Assembly: GCA_963740065.1 (NCBI GenBank)
Contig: CAVUCS010000004.1
Coordinates: forward strand, 62,001-126,000
Direction of reading: 5' to 3'
DNA from: DASVDE01 sp963740065
GTDB lineage: Bacteria > Actinomycetota > Thermoleophilia > Solirubrobacterales > 70-9
DNA: 64,000 bases
Shown: positions 1-8,848 of the stretch, piece by piece
How the letters are laid out: every line of letters begins with the position of its first letter
Position numbering within the stretch: position 1 is the first letter of the stretch
Translations under genes and position numbers: made by a program
The notes under the pieces: model-generated
What the model saw: only the letters and a program-made list of their open reading frames with translations
What the model was told of the DNA's origin: nothing
Database searches by the model: none

Positions 1-4
1 ACGC

Positions 5-250
5 TCACGCGGGTGCGTGCTCCAGAACGAAATCGACCGCGTCGCCGACCGTCTTGATCTTCGTCGCCTGCTCCTCGGAGACCGAGACTCCATAGCGGTC
101 CTCCAACTCCATCACCAACTCATAGAGGTCGAGCGAGTCCGCATCGAGATCCTCTTTGAAGCGGGTGCCCTCGGTGATCTCGGCGGCGTCGACCTCCAGC
201 TCCTCGGATAGGTGGGAGCGAACCAGATCGAGGACTTCGTCGCGGCTCAT
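5..250 (-). CDS. acpP: Acyl carrier protein
   Basis: Acyl carrier protein, the small cytoplasmic carrier that holds growing acyl chains as phosphopantetheine thioesters during fatty acid synthesis. The 81 residues match the family length, and the helix II motif DADSLDLYELVM places the modified serine at residue 39. It is the last visible gene of a minus-strand run DUF177-rpmF-plsX-acpP, so it sits with another phospholipid precursor gene. ATG start; I see no strong ribosome binding site in the AT-rich bases just upstream. The next downstream gene lies outside the window. Confidence 0.96.
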   Translation of the reverse strand: MSRDEVLDLVRSHLSEELEVDAAEITEGTRFKEDLDADSLDLYELVMELEDRYGVSVSEEQATKIKTVGDAVDFVLEHAPA

Positions 251-329
251 GTAATTAATCGCGCTTCGCTCGCGGCGCGAAGAACCAGATATGCACGCTT
301 GCTCGCTCCGCGCTCATGTGGGTTTCCTA

Positions 330-1358
330 TCACGCGTCGCCGTCGGCGGCGAGAGCGCCGCGCGTGGCGCCGCCTTCGCGCAGGAGCGCCGCGGTTCGGC
401 CGACCGCATCGACCTCGGCGCAGCGCGCCGCCAATCGCACCGCGTTGGCGATTCCCTCGGCGCCGGAGCTACCGTGCCCGACGACGGCGATCCCTCGCAG
501 GCCGAGCAGGATCGCGCCGCCGGTGGTGTCGGGGTGAAGCTCCCGGCGCAGACCGCCCAGGGCCGGGCGCATCAGTAGGCCGCCGGCGGCGGCGAAGGGA
601 TTGGAGCGCGCGGCGTCACGAATTGCACCGGTGACCGTCTTCACTGTGCCCTCCATCAACTTCAACGCGACGTTGCCGGTGAAGCCGTCGGTAACGACGA
701 CATCGGCGTCACCGGCAGGCAGGTCGCGGCCCTCCACATTGCCGGCGAACCGGATCCCGGACGCGCCGGAGAGAATTTCGTAAGCGGCGACCACCTCTTC
801 CCTCCCCTTACCGGCCTCCTCGCCGACCGAGAGCAGCCCGACACGGGGACGCTCGACCTCCAAGACGGCCTCGCTGAAGGCGGCGCCGAGGAAGGCGAAC
901 TGGACCAGGTGCTGGGCGCGCACCTCGACGTTGGCGCCAACGTCGAGGAAGAGAACCGGCTTGCCGGGAACCGGTAGTTGCACGGCGAGAGCCGGGCGCT
1001 GCACGCCTCTGAGCCGGCGCAGGCCGAAAGTGGCGGCGGCCATCGTCGCCCCGGTCGAGCCAAGACTGGCCATCGCCCCGGCGCGGCCTTCGGCGACATC
1101 GCGGGCAGCGCGCACCACCGAGGCCTCCTTCTTGGAGCGAACCGCGGGGACGGGGTCCTCCTCGTTGGCGATCCAATCGGAGGTGGGGATCACCTCGATG
1201 CCTTCGGCCCCGGACAGGTCCAGCTGGTCGGGAGGGCCGAAGACCCTGACTTGAATGCCGCCGGCGGCAGCCAAACGCGCGCCCTCGGCGAGGACGTCAA
1301 ACCCTTGCTCCGCCCCGAACCCATCGAGGGCGACGGTCACGCCGCGCCCCTCGGACAT
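330..1358 (-). CDS. plsX: Phosphate acyltransferase PlsX
   Basis: PlsX converts acyl-ACP and phosphate to acyl-phosphate, the donor for glycerol-3-phosphate acylation in membrane phospholipid synthesis. The 342-residue length fits, and family blocks are clear: ASLGSTGATMAAA near residue 90, FLDVGANVE near 135, LLSVGEEAGKG near 175 and VTDGFTGNVALK near 225. The N-terminus reads ALDGFGAEQG where most PlsX proteins have a DAMGGD-type motif, so it is somewhat divergent. It follows rpmF after 2 bp and precedes acpP, the usual rpmF-plsX linkage. Assignment is firm; the N-terminal variation is noted only. Confidence 0.94.
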   Translation of the reverse strand: MSEGRGVTVALDGFGAEQGFDVLAEGARLAAAGGIQVRVFGPPDQLDLSGAEGIEVIPTSDWIANEEDPVPAVRSKKEASVVRAARDVAEGRAGAMASLGSTGATMAAATFGLRRLRGVQRPALAVQLPVPGKPVLFLDVGANVEVRAQHLVQFAFLGAAFSEAVLEVERPRVGLLSVGEEAGKGREEVVAAYEILSGASGIRFAGNVEGRDLPAGDADVVVTDGFTGNVALKLMEGTVKTVTGAIRDAARSNPFAAAGGLLMRPALGGLRRELHPDTTGGAILLGLRGIAVVGHGSSGAEGIANAVRLAARCAEVDAVGRTAALLREGGATRGALAADGDA

Positions 1359-1360
1359 CG

Positions 1361-1570
1361 CTATTCGGCGTCGGAGGGCGCCGGCGCCTCGGCGACGCGA
1401 TGCGAGATCACTTCACGGCCGTCGTAGGTGCCACAGGTGGGGCACACGCGGTGCGGCAAGCGCGGGCTATGACAGCGCGGGCAGTTGTTCAACCGCGCCT
1501 TCCCCGCCTTATGGGTAGCGCGCCGCTTGTCGCGGCGTGCACTGGAAGTTCGCTTCTTCGGGACGGCCAT
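1361..1570 (-). CDS. rpmF: 50S ribosomal protein L32 (zinc form)
   Basis: L32, a small protein of the large ribosomal subunit. The 69-residue sequence begins MAVPKKRTSSARRDKRR, the typical L32 start, and has CPRCHSP followed by CPTCG, a four-cysteine zinc knuckle (the C+ form). It lies between DUF177 and plsX in the conserved order DUF177-rpmF-plsX. A TAnnnT hexamer (TACCAT, 1581-1586 on the minus strand) ends 10 nt before the ATG, so a promoter with a very short leader is possible. Some L32 paralogues lack the cysteines and serve under zinc limitation; this one has them. Confidence 0.95.
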   Translation of the reverse strand: MAVPKKRTSSARRDKRRATHKAGKARLNNCPRCHSPRLPHRVCPTCGTYDGREVISHRVAEAPAPSDAE

Positions 1571-1634
1571 GAGTTGCGGAATGGTAGTGGCTCGAGGCCT
1601 GACGTGGGTTATGCGTTAACCCAGAACAAGCCTT

Positions 1635-2156
1635 CTAGTCCAACTTGAGGTCTTTGAGCTTGCTCCAGCGAGGATCGATGCCCGTGTCATGGCGGTGCGC
1701 GTCCGGTTCTGAACCGTTTAGAGACTCGCCGCAATCGGGACAGAGCCCAGCGCATTCCGGGCGACAGAGGAGCTGTGGGGGGATCGCCAGCACCGCCGCG
1801 TCGTGGGCCCAGCGACCGATGTCCAGCTCGTCCTCAACGACATAGGGACTGCGCAGATCCTCGTCGTCCGTGTCTTGGTGATCGACCTCGCGAGCGTCTA
1901 TTTCAAGATCGATTGAGGCCGGGTCCAAACAGCGCATACAGGGGCCCTCAAGGTGGACCGGGAAGCGGAGGCGAAAGGCGAAACCTCCGCTCGGACGGGA
2001 GATCTCGAGCCGGACGGTCGGCGACGCCGGGGTCGGGACATACGTCTGCCCGCCCATCTCCATCGGCTCCAGCCGAACGGGAAGGTCCAAGCGCTTGCCC
2101 TCTCCGTGCGAGAGGGAGAGACGTGCGAGATCGATGGTGGTGGTGGCGTGGGCCAT
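1635..2156 (-). CDS. DUF177 (YceD-like) protein
   Basis: DUF177/YceD family protein of 173 residues. The family is linked to 23S rRNA or ribosome assembly and is usually encoded just before rpmF, as here. The sequence has the expected metal-binding-like cysteines: CMRC near residue 75, then CRPECAGLCPDCG near 135. I chose the ATG at 2156 because the open frame upstream of it runs into the divergent methyltransferase and has no family similarity. The precise biochemical role is not known from sequence. Confidence 0.88.
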   Translation of the reverse strand: MAHATTTIDLARLSLSHGEGKRLDLPVRLEPMEMGGQTYVPTPASPTVRLEISRPSGGFAFRLRFPVHLEGPCMRCLDPASIDLEIDAREVDHQDTDDEDLRSPYVVEDELDIGRWAHDAAVLAIPPQLLCRPECAGLCPDCGESLNGSEPDAHRHDTGIDPRWSKLKDLKLD

Positions 2157-2204
2157 GGGCTCCGCTGGGAAGGGACTTACGATGGCTCCACACGAGGTTA
2201 CGGA

Positions 2205-2699
2205 ATGAGTCAATTCGACTGGACACCCGACGAGTATTTGGAGCGCATCCACGCCAAGGTGCCGCGCTACGACGAGCTGCAGGAAGAGGCGATCGCCGCG
2301 GTCCCCTTCCCGCCGGAGAGAGCGCTGGAGCTGGGGATGGGCACCGGAGAAACCACTCGCCGCCTGATTGAGGCCTATCCCGACGTTTGGGTTGTCGGCC
2401 TCGACGCCAGCCCGGACATGGTCTTCCGCGCCCGTCAGACCTACGACGACGTCCAGCTCGCCCGCATGGAAGACCCCCTGCCCGACGGCCCCTGGGACCT
2501 GGTCATCTCCGTCCTCTCCACCGGAGACCTGACCGACGACCAGCTCCAAGCCCTATGCCGCCGAGTAAAAGACCACTCCCGCGCCCTCGTCATCGCCGAC
2601 GAATTCGAAGAGGACAAGCTCAAGGCCCTCCTCGATTGGACGGGCGGCAAGACCACCTGGCAGGCCGACGATTTGGCGGTAGTCAGCGCCGCTTACTGA
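2205..2699 (+). CDS. Class I SAM-dependent methyltransferase
   Basis: Small class I methyltransferase of 164 residues. Motif I appears as LELGMGTGETTRRL near residue 37, followed by an acidic residue in VVGLDAS and a post-motif block DLVISVLSTGDL. The substrate is not predictable. I chose the ATG at 2205 because GAGG (2194-2197) sits 7 nt upstream; the frame is open further upstream but overlaps DUF177 on the other strand. It diverges from DUF177 across 48 bp and converges on the SepIVA-like gene. It is related in architecture to the methyltransferase at 39883-40530. Confidence 0.75.
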   Translation: MSQFDWTPDEYLERIHAKVPRYDELQEEAIAAVPFPPERALELGMGTGETTRRLIEAYPDVWVVGLDASPDMVFRARQTYDDVQLARMEDPLPDGPWDLVISVLSTGDLTDDQLQALCRRVKDHSRALVIADEFEEDKLKALLDWTGGKTTWQADDLAVVSAAY

Positions 2700-2700
2700 G

Positions 2701-2717
2701 CGGGTGCCGGGCACCCG
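2701..2717. terminator. Hairpin between convergent genes
   Basis: A perfect 7-bp stem (CGGGTGC / GCACCCG) with a 3-nt loop fills the 27-bp gap between the convergent methyltransferase and SepIVA-like genes. A bidirectional terminator is a reasonable reading, but there is no T-run on either side. Confidence 0.4.
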
Positions 2718-2726
2718 GCCCGCCCG

Positions 2727-3206
2727 CTACTGCTGCTCGTCGAGTTCGACAGCCGGTTCCTCATCCCGGCCGGCCAGCCGATCGCGGCCGCGCTGAACGG
2801 CGGCGAGGAACTTCTGCAGGTTCACTTCAAGGGTGTTGAGGATCTCGTCGGCGTAGTCCTCGGCGCCGAGGCGAATCTCGCGCTCACGCGTGCGGGCGTC
2901 TTCGACGATCTCGTCGGCGGCGCGCTCTGCCTGCTTGGTGACCTCCTCGTCGGAGATCAAGCGAGCCTGCTGCTCACGGGCCTCGCGGACAATCCGCTCC
3001 GCCTCCCGCTTGGCCTCAGCCAGCATCTCCTGGCGCTCCTTGACGATCCAACGCGCCTGCTTGATCTCCTCGGGGATCGTGGCGCGCATCTGGTCGAGGA
3101 GATCGTAGATCTCCTCCCGGTCCACGCGCACCTGATCCGTCAAGGGGACGGGCCGGGCGTTGTGGACGAGGTCGTCCAGCTTGTCTATGAGGACAAGGAC
3201 ATCCAT
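2727..3206 (-). CDS. SepIVA/DivIVA-like coiled-coil protein
   Basis: A 159-residue, highly charged, almost entirely helical protein with long heptad-like stretches from about residue 20 to 145 (for example KREAERIVREAREQQA). It resembles the actinobacterial SepIVA/DivIVA-related family, which works in polar or septal growth in mycobacteria. The neighbourhood supports this: in Mycobacterium the SepIVA gene adjoins the DUF177 gene, and here it lies one gene away, followed by coaD upstream. It could be mislabelled an ATP synthase b-like protein because of coiled-coil similarity, but it lacks a membrane segment. Confidence 0.68.
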   Translation of the reverse strand: MDVLVLIDKLDDLVHNARPVPLTDQVRVDREEIYDLLDQMRATIPEEIKQARWIVKERQEMLAEAKREAERIVREAREQQARLISDEEVTKQAERAADEIVEDARTREREIRLGAEDYADEILNTLEVNLQKFLAAVQRGRDRLAGRDEEPAVELDEQQ

Positions 3207-3307
3207 CAGCAGGGCGTAAGCCTACGTGTCAGCGGCATCTTTGGTGAAGAGGTCGTGATTTCCTCGGGTTTTTGCAAGCTCTCGCCCACGGCGCTACCGG
3301 CGCAAGC

Positions 3308-3808
3308 CTATCTGTCGCCCAGGCGCCCCGCCAGCGCAGCGGCGACCGGCGTAGGGACGAGATCGGATACGTCACCGCCGAAAGTAGCCATCTCCTTGAC
3401 CCCCGTCGACGAGAGGAAGCTGTAATGCGGAGAGGCAATTACGTAAATACTCTCGATGCCGGGATCGAGCTTGCGGTTCAGCTGCGCCATCTCAAACTCG
3501 TACTCGAAATCGGAGATCGCTCGCAGCCCCTTGACGATCGCGCTGGCGTCGTGATCTCGGGCGAACTCGACCAGCAGGTTGGCGAAAATAGCGACCTCGA
3601 CGTTGGGGAGATCGGCCGTCGCCTCTTCGATGAACGCCTTGCGCTCCTCGGGCGTAAACAGCGTCTTGTCCTTGCGCACGGGGTTGTTGACGACCCCGAC
3701 GACGACCTTGTCGAATACCTGAGCGGTGCGGGTGATGATGTCGACATGGCCGTTGGTGACCGGGTCATAGCTGCCCGGACAGACCACCGTGCCGTTGCGT
3801 GGGCTCAC
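3308..3808 (-). CDS. coaD: Phosphopantetheine adenylyltransferase
   Basis: CoaD transfers AMP from ATP to 4'-phosphopantetheine, the penultimate step of coenzyme A synthesis. The 166 residues begin with the nucleotidyltransferase motif CPGSYDPVTNGHVDII (T/HxGH type) and end with the typical SPHYSFLSSTGVKEMA block. The start is GTG at 3808, overlapping the rsmD stop by 4 bp, so the two genes are translationally coupled in the order recG-rsmD-coaD. Confidence 0.95.
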   Translation of the reverse strand: MSPRNGTVVCPGSYDPVTNGHVDIITRTAQVFDKVVVGVVNNPVRKDKTLFTPEERKAFIEEATADLPNVEVAIFANLLVEFARDHDASAIVKGLRAISDFEYEFEMAQLNRKLDPGIESIYVIASPHYSFLSSTGVKEMATFGGDVSDLVPTPVAAALAGRLGDR

Positions 3809-4350
3809 GGTTTCGCCCCGTAGAAGGAGACGTCGGTGCCTCCGTAGCGTCGCCGACGCAACGGCTCCAGAGAAGAGATGTGCAGAGGGTTGCCAGCACC
3901 GCTTTCGACTATCGCCCGCCCTCTCGCACTGAGAAGGCGCGGAAGATGGGTTTCGAGTTCCCGCGCCACGCGGTCGGCGAGTCTATAGGGGGCATCGACG
4001 AAGACGAGATCGAAGCCGGTCGCCGCGGAGCCGTCGGGCGAACTTGACAGCCATCGCTCAACATCGGCGCGGATCAGCTCGACACGGTCGCGGAGGCCGA
4101 GCTGCTCGACATTGCCAAGTGCAGCGCGGGTGTCGCGGTCGACCAGAACGGCGGTGGACGCGCCGCGCGAGAGGGCCTCGATCGCGAGGGCTCCGGTGCC
4201 GCAATAGAGATCGATGACGCGGGCGTCCGCCACGCGATCGCCGAGCGCCGAGAAGATCGCCTCGCGGACGCGGTCGGAGGTCGGGCGCACCTTCCACCCC
4301 CGCGGGGCGACCAGCCGCCGCCCGCCCAGCTCTCCAGCGATTACGCGCAC
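3805..4350 (-). CDS. rsmD: 16S rRNA m2G966 methyltransferase RsmD
   Basis: RsmD methylates G966 (E. coli numbering) of 16S rRNA. The 181-residue protein opens RVIAGELGGRRL, carries motif I DLYCGTGALAIEALSRGA near residue 45 and the catalytic FVDAPY near residue 115 (the family DPPY motif reads DAPY here). I chose GTG at 4350, 7 nt after the recG stop, because the longer open frame upstream is recG in another phase. It overlaps coaD by 4 bp, the common rsmD-coaD pairing. Confidence 0.9.
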   Translation of the reverse strand: MRVIAGELGGRRLVAPRGWKVRPTSDRVREAIFSALGDRVADARVIDLYCGTGALAIEALSRGASTAVLVDRDTRAALGNVEQLGLRDRVELIRADVERWLSSSPDGSAATGFDLVFVDAPYRLADRVARELETHLPRLLSARGRAIVESGAGNPLHISSLEPLRRRRYGGTDVSFYGAKP

Positions 4351-4357
4351 TCGGTCA

Positions 4358-6487
4358 TTAGAGCGGGATCGGGTCGGCGACGTCGGCGCCGAAGCGGCGC
4401 CGGGCGGCCTCGAGCAGGGGGCCCAACTCCGGCGCGTCGAGAGACCCGTGGCGGCGCAGCAGGGCCAGCACCTCGTCCCTGGCGGCGACAAGGGTCGGCG
4501 TGTCCTCCGGCAGTTCGGCGACGGCGAAGCGGGGCAGGCCATGCTGGCGAGTGCCGAGGATCTCCCCCTCGCCGCGCAAGCCGAGGTCGACCTCGGCGAG
4601 CTTGAAGCCGTCGCGCTCGCGCTCCACCGCTTTCAGTCGCCGTCGCGCCATGCCGCCCCGCTCTTCGGCGAAGAGCAAGCAGTGCGACTCATGCTCCCCC
4701 CGCCCCACTCGGCCGCGGAGCTGGTGAAGCTGGGAGACGCCGTAGCGCTCGGCACCCTCGATCACCATCACCGTCGCGTTGGGAACGTCGATCCCGACCT
4801 CGATCACGGTTGTAGCGACCAAGACGTCGGTGGCACCGGAGGCAAAGGCCTCCATCGCGGCCGCCTTGCGGGAAGAAGGCATCTGGCCATGGATGACCCC
4901 GACTTCGAAATCGCTCAACTCCTCCGCCGCCAGACGCGCCGCCTCCTTCTCCGCGGCCTTCCCCTGCATTCTCTCGGTCTCCTCGACCAGTGGACAGACG
5001 ACATAGGCCTGCCGCCCTTCGCGCAAGCGAGCGCGGATGAACTCATACGCGCCGGGACGCTCGTCCTCGTCCACCAGCCGCGTCTCGACCGGCTTGCGAC
5101 CCGCCGGGAGCTCGTGCAGCGCGGTCGTATCGAGATCCCCGTATGCGGTCAGCGAGAGCGTGCGGGGAATCGGGGTCGCGGTCATGTGCAGGACGTGGGG
5201 CGCCATCCCCTCCACGCCCTTTGAGTCGAGCGCACGGCGCTGCTGAACCCCGAAGCGGTGCTGCTCGTCGACAACGCAGACCCCCAGTCGCTCGAACCGC
5301 ACCGCGGGCTCGATCAAAGCGTGCGTGCCCACAACCAGTCCCAGCTCCCCGGTAGCCAACCGCTCAAGCGCAGTCTTCCGTTGTGGCGCGGGCGTCGCCC
5401 CGGTAAGCAACGCGAACGGGATCAGGTCGTGCGCCAACAGTCGGTTGAGCGTCGTCGCGTGCTGCTCGGCCAGCGTCTCCGTCGGCGCCATCAGCGCCGC
5501 CTGGAACCCCTTCTCCAGCGCTCGCAGCATCGCGTACAGCGCCACCACGGTCTTGCCGCTGCCGACCTCTCCCATCAGCAACCGCTGCATCGGCTCCCCG
5601 GAGTCCAGATCCGCATCGATCTCATCGAACGCCTTGAGCTGATCCCCGGTCGGCTCAAACGGCAGTGACTCCAACCACCGCCCCACAGTCCTCCCGGCCG
5701 TCCCAATCCGAGGCGCCGGTCGCGCCACCCGGTGCGCCCGCCTGCGTGTCGCGAGGATCGCTTGGTAGAGGAAGAGCTCCTCGAATTTCAACCGCTCCCG
5801 CGCCCCCTCAACGTCCCCTTCGCTCTCGGGGAAGTGCACCGCCGTGATCGCATCCGCGGCCCCCGCCAACCCCCTCCGCACCCGCATCTCCGCCGGCAAC
5901 CCTTCGACGGCGTTCGGCGCCCATCTAAGGGCCTGCTCCACCCACTCCCGAATCCGCCCCGCCTTCAGCTTCTCCGTAGCCGGATGCACGGACATCAACT
6001 GAGAGGGAGGGTGGGGGTCCTCCCCCTTGAGCTCGTACTCCGACACCCGAAAGCCTCGTCTGTCGAGGGAACCGGTAAGCAGCAAGTTCGTCCCCGGTGT
6101 GAGTTTCTGAGCCACCCACGGCTGGTTGAACCACGAAGCCCGGACCGACCCCGACTCGTCTCCGACTTTGACCGAGGTGATCGAGAAGCCGCGACGGCGG
6201 AAGGGGCGCGGCGTGTTGCCGAGCACCTCGACGAGAACGGTTCCCTTGTCACCCGGCCGCAGCTCCGCCAGCGGCACAACCGTGCGACCCCGATGGCTGT
6301 GCGGCACGCGCCGCAATAGATCGCCGACGGTGTTGATGCCCGCTTCCGATGCCGCCTCCGCGAGTCTCGGGCCGACGCCCTCGAGGATCTTCAGCGAAGC
6401 GTCGAGGATGCTGGGGCGTGGCCAGTGGACCGGGGCGTCGCGCAGCTGCTCCCTGGTTGGCTCAGAGGCACCGGCGAAGGAACGCAC
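4358..6487 (-). CDS. recG: ATP-dependent DNA helicase RecG
   Basis: RecG remodels stalled replication forks and Holliday junctions. The protein has an N-terminal wedge/OB domain (about residues 50-190) and superfamily 2 helicase motifs: Walker A GEVGSGKTVVALYA near 305, DEQHRFG (DExH-type) near 410, HMTATPIPRTL near 440, then QLRGRVGRGEH near 610. GTG at 6487 (709 residues) overlaps the upstream TAG by one base and is preferred; an ATG at 6511 would add 8 residues. It follows the DAK/FakA gene as in many Gram-positive genomes. Confidence 0.94.
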   Translation of the reverse strand: MRSFAGASEPTREQLRDAPVHWPRPSILDASLKILEGVGPRLAEAASEAGINTVGDLLRRVPHSHRGRTVVPLAELRPGDKGTVLVEVLGNTPRPFRRRGFSITSVKVGDESGSVRASWFNQPWVAQKLTPGTNLLLTGSLDRRGFRVSEYELKGEDPHPPSQLMSVHPATEKLKAGRIREWVEQALRWAPNAVEGLPAEMRVRRGLAGAADAITAVHFPESEGDVEGARERLKFEELFLYQAILATRRRAHRVARPAPRIGTAGRTVGRWLESLPFEPTGDQLKAFDEIDADLDSGEPMQRLLMGEVGSGKTVVALYAMLRALEKGFQAALMAPTETLAEQHATTLNRLLAHDLIPFALLTGATPAPQRKTALERLATGELGLVVGTHALIEPAVRFERLGVCVVDEQHRFGVQQRRALDSKGVEGMAPHVLHMTATPIPRTLSLTAYGDLDTTALHELPAGRKPVETRLVDEDERPGAYEFIRARLREGRQAYVVCPLVEETERMQGKAAEKEAARLAAEELSDFEVGVIHGQMPSSRKAAAMEAFASGATDVLVATTVIEVGIDVPNATVMVIEGAERYGVSQLHQLRGRVGRGEHESHCLLFAEERGGMARRRLKAVERERDGFKLAEVDLGLRGEGEILGTRQHGLPRFAVAELPEDTPTLVAARDEVLALLRRHGSLDAPELGPLLEAARRRFGADVADPIPL

Positions 6488-8118
6488 TACTGGGCGGCGA
6501 GCAGCCACCACCAGCTCGGCTGACCGCCATTGTGGGTCTCGACCTCGACCCCATCGGGGGCATGAGTGTCGATCTCATCGAGGGAGATCGGCGCGCCGTC
6601 GCCGGCGATCACGGTGACGATCTCAGCGCCATCCGCAAGTCGCTCGATCGTGGCCGCGAGAGTCGAGCCCGCCCCGCCCCAGGCGACGATCTGATCGTCG
6701 ACGAAGCCGACCGCATCGCCCTGGCGAAATCGCCCCTGCGCGTCATCGCGAGCAGCGGGGGCGACGCCACCGGTGGCGATCCCCTCCAAGGCGGCCCCCA
6801 GGCGCTCCGCGTTGACCCCTCCCGAGGCGCTCGGGTCGAGCTCAACAAGCGCAAGCAGGCTCTCCTGCTGGGAGTTGGCGGTGACCACCCGAGCGGGCTT
6901 CTCCGATAGCTCGCAAGCTCGCTCGGCCGCCATCACCACATTGGAGGAGCTGGGCAGGACCAGGACCTCCTCCGCCGGCACTTCATGAATGCCGGCCAGC
7001 AGCTCATAGGTGGACGGGTTGAGGGTCTCGCCACCGGGAACGACGTGGGCGCCGAGATCGGCAAAGAGGCGCTCTAGGCCTTCACCCGCGGCGACGGCGA
7101 GCACTCCCGTCCGCCCCCCCTCAAGGCGGGCGCGACGCTCGGCGATCTGCTCGCGCATGTCGGCGACGTCGAGGTTGGTCACCTCTCCGGCCCCTTCAAA
7201 TAGGGCCACCGCGGCCTCGGGCTCATCGGTATGGACGTGGACCTTCAGCGTCACCTCGTCACCTACGACCAGAACCGAGTCCCCCATCTCCTCCAGTCCC
7301 GGGACATACTCGCGACCGGTCAGCCCAGTTCCCGAAACGATGAAGTTGGTGCAGTAGCGGAAGCGGCTGTCCTCATGGTGGGGGCGACTGAGGCGGGGCG
7401 CCTCCTGGTGGGGCACGGGCGGCAGCTCGGCACCATCGCCGCGCAACCCGGCGACGACTCCGGCGAGAATCAGCACCAAGCCGTAACCGCCCGCATCTAC
7501 CACGCCGGCTTCCTTCAGCACCTCGAGCTGTTCGGGCGTGCGCTCGACAGCGCGCTTCCCATCCTCCATCGCCCGCTCCAGGACGGCGGCGAGGATCACG
7601 TCCTGCTCGGTGTCGGTCACTTCCCGGTCGAGCCGTTGCTTTCCGGTCTCCAGGTGAGCGAGCTGGCGAGCGACCGAGTGGGCCATCTCGCGGAAGACGG
7701 TCAGCATCGTTCCCTCCGCCGGCTCGCGCACGGATTCGTAGGCGGCGTCGGCGGCGCTGGCGAACGAAGAGGAGATCAGCACCGGATCGATCAGCTCGCC
7801 GGGGCGGCTGGCCAACTCCTCCGCGGCGCCGCGAACGATCTGGCTGAGAATGACGCCAGAGTTGCCCCGCGCGCCCATCAACGCCGCCCGGGCAAGCGCC
7901 TGCACCAACTGGGTCCGCCCGACCTCGTCGACCTCAAGCCCGTCGAGGCGATCCAGCTCCTCCAACACCGCGCGCAGCGTCATCGCCATGTTGTCGCCGG
8001 TGTCGCCGTCGGCGACCGGAAACACGTTGAGATCATTGACCTCCTGGCGACGGGCCTCGAGGGAAGCGTAGGCGGAGGTGATGACGCGCCGGAAGCGCTC
8101 GATGGATGGATCAGCCAT
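6487..8118 (-). CDS. DAK/FakA-type kinase domain protein
   Basis: A 543-residue member of the DhaL-domain FakA/YloV family. In Firmicutes FakA phosphorylates fatty acids bound to FakB (DegV) proteins for use by PlsX/PlsY. The N-terminal DhaL domain has the Mg-ADP-binding motif FPVADGDTGDNM near residue 34 and GARGNSGVILSQI near 83; the rest matches the C-terminal FakA region. Position between rpmB and recG is the conserved rpmB-yloV-recG order, and plsX and acpP are in the same window. No FakB is seen here. TAGATT (8129-8134, minus strand) lies 10 nt before the ATG. Confidence 0.85.
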   Translation of the reverse strand: MADPSIERFRRVITSAYASLEARRQEVNDLNVFPVADGDTGDNMAMTLRAVLEELDRLDGLEVDEVGRTQLVQALARAALMGARGNSGVILSQIVRGAAEELASRPGELIDPVLISSSFASAADAAYESVREPAEGTMLTVFREMAHSVARQLAHLETGKQRLDREVTDTEQDVILAAVLERAMEDGKRAVERTPEQLEVLKEAGVVDAGGYGLVLILAGVVAGLRGDGAELPPVPHQEAPRLSRPHHEDSRFRYCTNFIVSGTGLTGREYVPGLEEMGDSVLVVGDEVTLKVHVHTDEPEAAVALFEGAGEVTNLDVADMREQIAERRARLEGGRTGVLAVAAGEGLERLFADLGAHVVPGGETLNPSTYELLAGIHEVPAEEVLVLPSSSNVVMAAERACELSEKPARVVTANSQQESLLALVELDPSASGGVNAERLGAALEGIATGGVAPAARDDAQGRFRQGDAVGFVDDQIVAWGGAGSTLAATIERLADGAEIVTVIAGDGAPISLDEIDTHAPDGVEVETHNGGQPSWWWLLAAQ

Positions 8119-8142
8119 GCGGAGGCTGAATCTACTTGGAGG

Positions 8143-8334
8143 CTAGGCCGCCTTGGTCACTTTGTTCGCCTTTAGGCAGCGCGTGCAAACGTAGACCCGG
8201 CGCTTGGCGCCGGCGTCCTGGATCCTGACCTTCTGAAGGTTCGGATCAAAGCGCCGCTTGGTGGCGACCATCGAGTGACTTCGAGACTGGCCGAACGCCG
8301 GTCTCTTGCCGCAGCTGTGACATACCTTGGCCAT
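8143..8334 (-). CDS. rpmB: 50S ribosomal protein L28 (zinc form)
   Basis: L28 of the large ribosomal subunit, 63 residues. It begins MAKVCHSCGKRP and ends with VCTRCLKANKV, so it has two CxxC pairs and is the zinc-binding C+ form. It lies between ribH and the DAK gene on the minus strand. A TACCAT hexamer (8346-8351, minus strand) ends 11 nt before the ATG and is identical to the hexamer before the other ribosomal gene here, rpmF. Confidence 0.95.
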   Translation of the reverse strand: MAKVCHSCGKRPAFGQSRSHSMVATKRRFDPNLQKVRIQDAGAKRRVYVCTRCLKANKVTKAA

Positions 8335-8356
8335 GAGGATCGTGGATGGTAGGCGA

Positions 8357-8848
8357 TCAGGCGAGTTGACGTTTTAGGAGGGCCATGCGAGCAACCGTGA
8401 GAGCGGCGTTGCGACCTTGGTCACGCTTGCCGCCTCCCGCCCGTGCGAGGGCCTGTTCCATCGTGTCGCAGGTGATCACGCCGAAGGCGCAGGGCACGCC
8501 GGTGGCCAGCTGCACGTCCTGAATCCCGCGGGCCGCCTCGGCGCAAACGAAGTCGTAGTGGTCCGTCTCGCCGCGGATGACGACGCCGAGGCAGGCGACC
8601 CCATCGAAATCACCACTCGCGGCGTGCAGCTGCGCCGCAAAGGGCAGCTCATAGGCGCCCGGGACCGAGGCGTGGCGGATTGAGGCCGGCGGCACGCCGG
8701 CCAACGCGAATCCCTCTTCCGCGCCCTTCAACAAGCGCAGCGCCAGGTCCTCGTAGAAGCGACCGACGCAGACCGCAAAGCGGGAGGAGGAGAGGATCGA
8801 GCGCTCGGCCTCGTCGAAACCTTCGAGGAATGAGCCGTCCTCAGTCAT
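8357..8848 (-). CDS. ribH: 6,7-dimethyl-8-ribityllumazine synthase
   Basis: Lumazine synthase condenses the ribityl-pyrimidine with dihydroxybutanone phosphate in the penultimate step of riboflavin synthesis. The 163-residue protein shows the family blocks SVPGAYELPFAA, CLGVVIRGETDHYDFV and GVITCDTMEQALARAG. I chose ATG at 8848, which overlaps the ribBA stop by 8 bp; a longer in-frame ATG at 8881 would extend further into ribBA and adds nothing family-like. It is the last gene of ribD-ribE-ribBA-ribH. Confidence 0.95.
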   Translation of the reverse strand: MTEDGSFLEGFDEAERSILSSSRFAVCVGRFYEDLALRLLKGAEEGFALAGVPPASIRHASVPGAYELPFAAQLHAASGDFDGVACLGVVIRGETDHYDFVCAEAARGIQDVQLATGVPCAFGVITCDTMEQALARAGGGKRDQGRNAALTVARMALLKRQLA

